A stretch of DNA of 64,000 bases from contig NZ_JAERUC010000134.1 in assembly GCF_016745505.1 (NCBI RefSeq), positions 1 to 64,000 of the forward strand, written 5' to 3'. Of the stretch, positions 61,039-64,000 are shown piece after piece (position 1 is the first letter of the stretch; each line of letters begins with the position of its first letter). Source of the DNA: Streptomyces silvae (GTDB lineage: Bacteria; Actinomycetota; Actinomycetes; Streptomycetales; Streptomycetaceae). The notes under the pieces were generated by a model. That model was not told the DNA's origin and ran no database searches. It was given only the letters and a program-made list of their open reading frames with translations. Position numbers and translations under genes: made by a program.

Positions 61039-62841
61039 GTGGCCGGGCGCATCGAGGATTACGCACTCATCGGAGACATGCAGACCGCAGCCCTGGTCTG
61101 CCGGGACGGCACAGCGGACTGGCTGTGCCTTCCCCGCTTCGACTCCCACGCGATTTTCGCCGGACTTCTCGGCACGGAGGAGAACGGTTTCTGGCGGCTG
61201 GGACCCGCCCGTCCCGAGGGGGCGGAACCCCCGGCGGCGGACCGGCGGCGCTACCGCGGCGATTCCCTCATCCTCGAATCGGAGTGGGACACCGCCCGCG
61301 GCACCGTCCGCGTGACCGATTTCATGCCACCGCGTGACGGCGCCCCCCAGCTGATCCGCATCGTGGAGGGCGTGAGCGGCCGCGTGCCGATGCGCTCCGA
61401 GCTGCGCATGCGTTTCAGTTACGGGCGGGTCACCCCCTGGGTCCACAAGGTCGACGGCCGTACGGTCGCCGTCGCGGGCCCGGACTCGGTGTGGCTGGAC
61501 ACGGACGCGGACACGTACGGCCAGAACCTGACGACGTACTCCGACTTCACCGTGGCCCCGGGTGACCGGATCGCCTTCACCATCAGCTGGCAGCCCTCCC
61601 ACCACGAGCCGCCCGCCACGCCGGAGCCCGAGGCCTCCCTGGACGCCACGGAGAACTTCTGGCGCGAGTGGGTCGAGCAGTGCACGTACCACGGTCCCTA
61701 CCGGGAGGCCGTCGTCCGTTCGCTGATCACGCTCAAGGCGCTCACCTACGCGCCGACGGGCGGCATCGTGGCGGCGCCGACCACCTCCCTGCCGGAGGAC
61801 ATCGGCGGCTCACGGAACTGGGACTACCGCTACACCTGGCTGCGGGACGCGGCGATCACGCTCTCCTCCCTGCTGCGCACCGGGTACCGCGAGGAGGCCC
61901 GCGCCTGGCGCGAGTGGCTGCTGCGGGCGGTCGCTGGCGACCCGGAGAACCTCCAGATCATGTACGGCATCGCGGGCGAGCGTGAGCTCGGCGAGGCGGA
62001 GCTGGACTGGCTGCCGGGGTACGAGAACTCCGGCCCGGTCCGGGTCGGCAACGGCGCCGCGAACCAGCTCCAGCTCGATGTGTACGGCGAGGTCACCGAG
62101 GCGCTGCACCTGGCGCACATGACGGGGCTGACCCGCAACGACTACGCGATGGGCCTCCAGCTCAAGCTGATCGAGTACCTGGAGAAGCACTGGGAGGAGC
62201 CGGACGAGGGCATCTGGGAGGTGCGCGGGCCGCGCCGGCACTTCGTGCACTCCAAGGTGATGGCGTGGGTCGCGGTGGACCGCACGATCAAGCTGGTCGA
62301 GTCGGGGGACGCGGAGGGCCCGCTGGAGCGGTGGCGCGAACTGCGTGACGACATCCACCGTGACGTCTGCGAGCGGGGCTACGACCCGGAGCGCAACACC
62401 TTCACCCAGTCCTACGGCTCCAAGGAGCTGGACGCCTCCCTGCTGCTGATCCCGCAGATGGGCTTCCTCCCGCCCGATGACAAGCGCGTCATCGGCACGA
62501 TCGAGGCGATCCAGCGGGAGCTGTCCACGGAGGACGGCTTCGTCCTGCGCTACCCCACCGAGGGCGACGACGCGGGCGTCGACGGTCTGGAGGGCGACGA
62601 GGGCGCGTTCCTGGCCTGCTCGTTCTGGCTGGCGGACGACCTGGCGATGATCGGCCGGGTCGACGAGGCCCGCAGGCTCTTCGAGAAGCTGCTGTCCCTC
62701 CGCAACGACCTGGGCCTGCTGGCCGAGGAGTGGGACTCCCGGCTCCAGCGCCAGGTGGGCAACTTCCCGCAGGCGTTCAGCCATGTCCCGCTGATCGACA
62801 CGGCGCTGCGGCTGACGGCCAGCGGGGCGTACGTCGGCTGA
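61039..62841 (+). CDS. Glycoside hydrolase family 15 protein (glucoamylase/trehalase-like)
   Basis: A 600-residue cytoplasmic GH15 enzyme. The N-terminal beta-sandwich starts AGRIEDYALIGDMQTAALVCR, then DWLCLPRFDSHAIFAGLLG. The (alpha/alpha)6 barrel has NWDYRYTWLRDAAITL near residue 262, the general acid Glu in ERELGEAELDWLPGY near 312, and the second Glu in GDEGAFLACSFW near 525. No signal peptide is present, so it acts on internal glucans or trehalose; actinobacterial members include trehalases. The GTG at 61039 has GGAG 6 bases upstream and gives the conserved start. An ATG at 61015 (8 residues longer) has a weaker site. Confidence 0.9.
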   Translation: MAGRIEDYALIGDMQTAALVCRDGTADWLCLPRFDSHAIFAGLLGTEENGFWRLGPARPEGAEPPAADRRRYRGDSLILESEWDTARGTVRVTDFMPPRDGAPQLIRIVEGVSGRVPMRSELRMRFSYGRVTPWVHKVDGRTVAVAGPDSVWLDTDADTYGQNLTTYSDFTVAPGDRIAFTISWQPSHHEPPATPEPEASLDATENFWREWVEQCTYHGPYREAVVRSLITLKALTYAPTGGIVAAPTTSLPEDIGGSRNWDYRYTWLRDAAITLSSLLRTGYREEARAWREWLLRAVAGDPENLQIMYGIAGERELGEAELDWLPGYENSGPVRVGNGAANQLQLDVYGEVTEALHLAHMTGLTRNDYAMGLQLKLIEYLEKHWEEPDEGIWEVRGPRRHFVHSKVMAWVAVDRTIKLVESGDAEGPLERWRELRDDIHRDVCERGYDPERNTFTQSYGSKELDASLLLIPQMGFLPPDDKRVIGTIEAIQRELSTEDGFVLRYPTEGDDAGVDGLEGDEGAFLACSFWLADDLAMIGRVDEARRLFEKLLSLRNDLGLLAEEWDSRLQRQVGNFPQAFSHVPLIDTALRLTASGAYVG

Positions 62842-62846
62842 TCCCC

Positions 62847-62918
62847 GGGCGTGACAGGTCCCTGTGGGACGGCCGATGCCGGTGGCCGGACCTACCATGG
62901 AAGGGAACTGTCACGCCC
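62847..62918 (+). promoter_or_regulatory. Branched inverted repeat upstream of the FAD oxidase gene
   Basis: GGGCGTGACAG (62847-62857) and CTGTCACGCCC (62908-62918) are perfectly complementary 11 base arms. Between them GTCCC-TGT-GGGAC (62858-62870) forms a second hairpin flush with the left arm, and CCGG/CCGG can form a third. The whole unit ends 16 bases before the next ATG. It may be the GH15 terminator, an operator pair or a structured leader. Confidence 0.5.
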
Positions 62919-62934
62919 TGCGAAGGGGGTCGTC

Positions 62935-64000
62935 ATGACGACCCGCACCCCTGCGGCGGAGGCCGTTCCAGCGGCCTTCCGCGCCGAGTTCACCGGTGAG
63001 ACGTACGTCCCGGGCGACCCGGGTTACGACGAGGCCCGCACCGTCTTCAACAGCATGATCGACCGCAGACCCGCGGTGATCGCCCGGTGCGCCTCCGCGG
63101 CCGATGTGGCCCGGGCGCTGCGGCTCGCACGCGAACAGGACCTGGAGGTCGCCGTACGCGGCGGCGGGCACAGCGTGGCGGGCATGGCGCTGAGCGAGGG
63201 CGGCCTGGTGATCGACCTGAGCCGCATGAGCACCGTGGAGGTCGACCCGGACGCCCGGTCGGCCCGGGTCGGCGGCGGAGCCGTCATGAGTGATCTGGAC
63301 CGGGCCACCCAGCCGTACGCCCTGGCGACCACGGGCGGCCGGGTCTCCACCACCGGTGTCGGCGGCTTCACGCTGGGCGGCGGCTCCGGATGGCTGGAGC
63401 GGGCCTTCGGCCTGGCCTGTGACAATCTGCTGGCCGCCGACGTGGTGACGGCCGACGGGCGGACCGTGCGCGCGAGCGCGGACGAGAACCCGGAGCTGTT
63501 CTGGGCCCTGCACGGCGGCGGCGGCAACTTCGGTGTGGTGACCTCCCTGACCCTTCGGCTGCACGATCTGCCGGTGATGAGCATCGCGCTGCTCCTGTTC
63601 CGCCCGGAGAACGGCCCGGAAGCGGTCCGTACGTACCGGGACGTGCTGGAGTCCGCCCCGGACGCGGCGGGCGGTGCCTGCATCTACATCACCGGGCCGC
63701 CCGAGGAGTGGGTGCCCGAGGCCCTGGTGGGCCGGCTCGTGTGCGGGGTCCTGATGACGTACGCCGGCCCGGTGGCGGAGCTGCGCGACCTCGCGGCGCC
63801 CCTGCTGGCGCTGGAGCGCGAGGCGGACGTGATCACGGAGATTCCGTACGCGGACCTCCAGTGCATGCTCGACGACCCGCCCGGCATGCGGAACTACTGG
63901 TCGGCGGAGTATCTGGACGGCCTGCCCGACGAGGCCGTGTCCGCCTACTGCGCCGGCGCCGCCACGATGCCCGTCCCCTCGGCCACCCAGCACGTGCTGT
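62935..64000 (+). CDS. FAD-linked oxidase, BBE/reticuline-oxidase-like (partial)
   Basis: The first 355 residues of a vanillyl-alcohol-oxidase-fold flavoenzyme; the gene runs off the window. The FAD-binding domain includes RPAVIARCASAADVARALR near residue 44, the RGGGHSVAG loop near 73 whose His is the usual 8-alpha covalent FAD link, and TTGGRVSTTGVGGFTLGGGSG near 140. The position of the second covalent Cys of bicovalent members is Thr here, so FAD is probably linked once. Such enzymes oxidise sugars, polyketides or alkaloid-like compounds. ATG at 62935 has AAGGGGG upstream and follows a complex inverted repeat. Confidence 0.88.
   Translation, partial: MTTRTPAAEAVPAAFRAEFTGETYVPGDPGYDEARTVFNSMIDRRPAVIARCASAADVARALRLAREQDLEVAVRGGGHSVAGMALSEGGLVIDLSRMSTVEVDPDARSARVGGGAVMSDLDRATQPYALATTGGRVSTTGVGGFTLGGGSGWLERAFGLACDNLLAADVVTADGRTVRASADENPELFWALHGGGGNFGVVTSLTLRLHDLPVMSIALLLFRPENGPEAVRTYRDVLESAPDAAGGACIYITGPPEEWVPEALVGRLVCGVLMTYAGPVAELRDLAAPLLALEREADVITEIPYADLQCMLDDPPGMRNYWSAEYLDGLPDEAVSAYCAGAATMPVPSATQHVL

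Overview
The window is a 64 kb piece of a Streptomyces chromosome, or that of a very close relative. The evidence is very high GC content, GC-rich third codon positions, many GTG and TTG starts behind GGAGG-like ribosome binding sites, streptogrisin-type proteases, a SepF-like gene and a gene order (der-plsC-cmk-tyrA-aroH ... rluB-scpB-scpA-parA-ald ... pyrG) that I remember as the conserved Streptomyces block around SCO1749-SCO1777. No tRNA, rRNA, CRISPR array, insertion sequence or prophage was seen.

Region 1 (1-34 kb) is accessory in character. It opens with the tail of a Gly/Met-repeat protein, then a macrolide-type glycosyltransferase, a secreted phospholipase A2, a class C serine hydrolase, a streptogrisin-family protease and an alpha/beta hydrolase. 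Next comes the most interesting locus, fxsT-fxsC-fxsB-fxsA (6270-14202, minus strand). fxsA is a short peptide gene ending in FNSSL, fxsB a radical SAM/SPASM maturase of the cyclophane-forming kind, fxsC a TIR-domain protein that keeps the TIR catalytic glutamate, and fxsT a 1310-residue protein with MinD-like ATPase, TIR-like, NB-ARC and TPR parts. Right beside it sit a 2TM-type SLATT/DUF4231 membrane protein and a small SLOG-fold protein. Together they look like a peptide-centred signalling or conflict module whose biology is undescribed to my knowledge.

Still in region 1, a second streptogrisin gene (SGPB-like) precedes an eight-gene minus-strand operon (17346-26078) with a polar amino-acid-type ABC transporter, two luciferase-like flavin monooxygenases, an FAD/NAD(P)-binding protein and a DUF1684 protein. 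A second binding lipoprotein is transcribed divergently. The set resembles organosulfur or sulfur amino acid scavenging operons. DUF5685 (with a Cys-rich tail), a SepF-like protein (probably sflA), a glutaryl-CoA dehydrogenase-like enzyme, a DHA2 drug exporter and a PAP2 phosphatase follow.

Region 2 (34-62 kb) is largely housekeeping: I78 inhibitor, GT4 glycosyltransferase, two conserved unknowns, then aroH-tyrA-cmk-plsC-der as a coupled minus-strand operon. A small insert follows (42.4-49.4 kb) with a Rieske lipoprotein, two RlaP-type nucleotidyltransferases, a His-rich methyltransferase divergent from an XRE-cupin regulator, and a tightly coupled NAD-salvage operon pnuC-nadR-Nudix/NrtR-ADP-ribosylglycohydrolase-RlaP headed by a near-perfect 29 bp palindrome. 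The chromosome-segregation block parA-DUF-scpA-scpB-rluB, ald, a STAND/TPR ATPase, a Nudix ADP-ribose pyrophosphatase, pyrG and a GH15 glucoamylase-like enzyme follow. The window ends inside an FAD-linked oxidase gene preceded by a complex inverted repeat.

Transcription units are separated by unusually clear, long GC-rich hairpins (perfect stems of 10-23 bp), listed as terminators.
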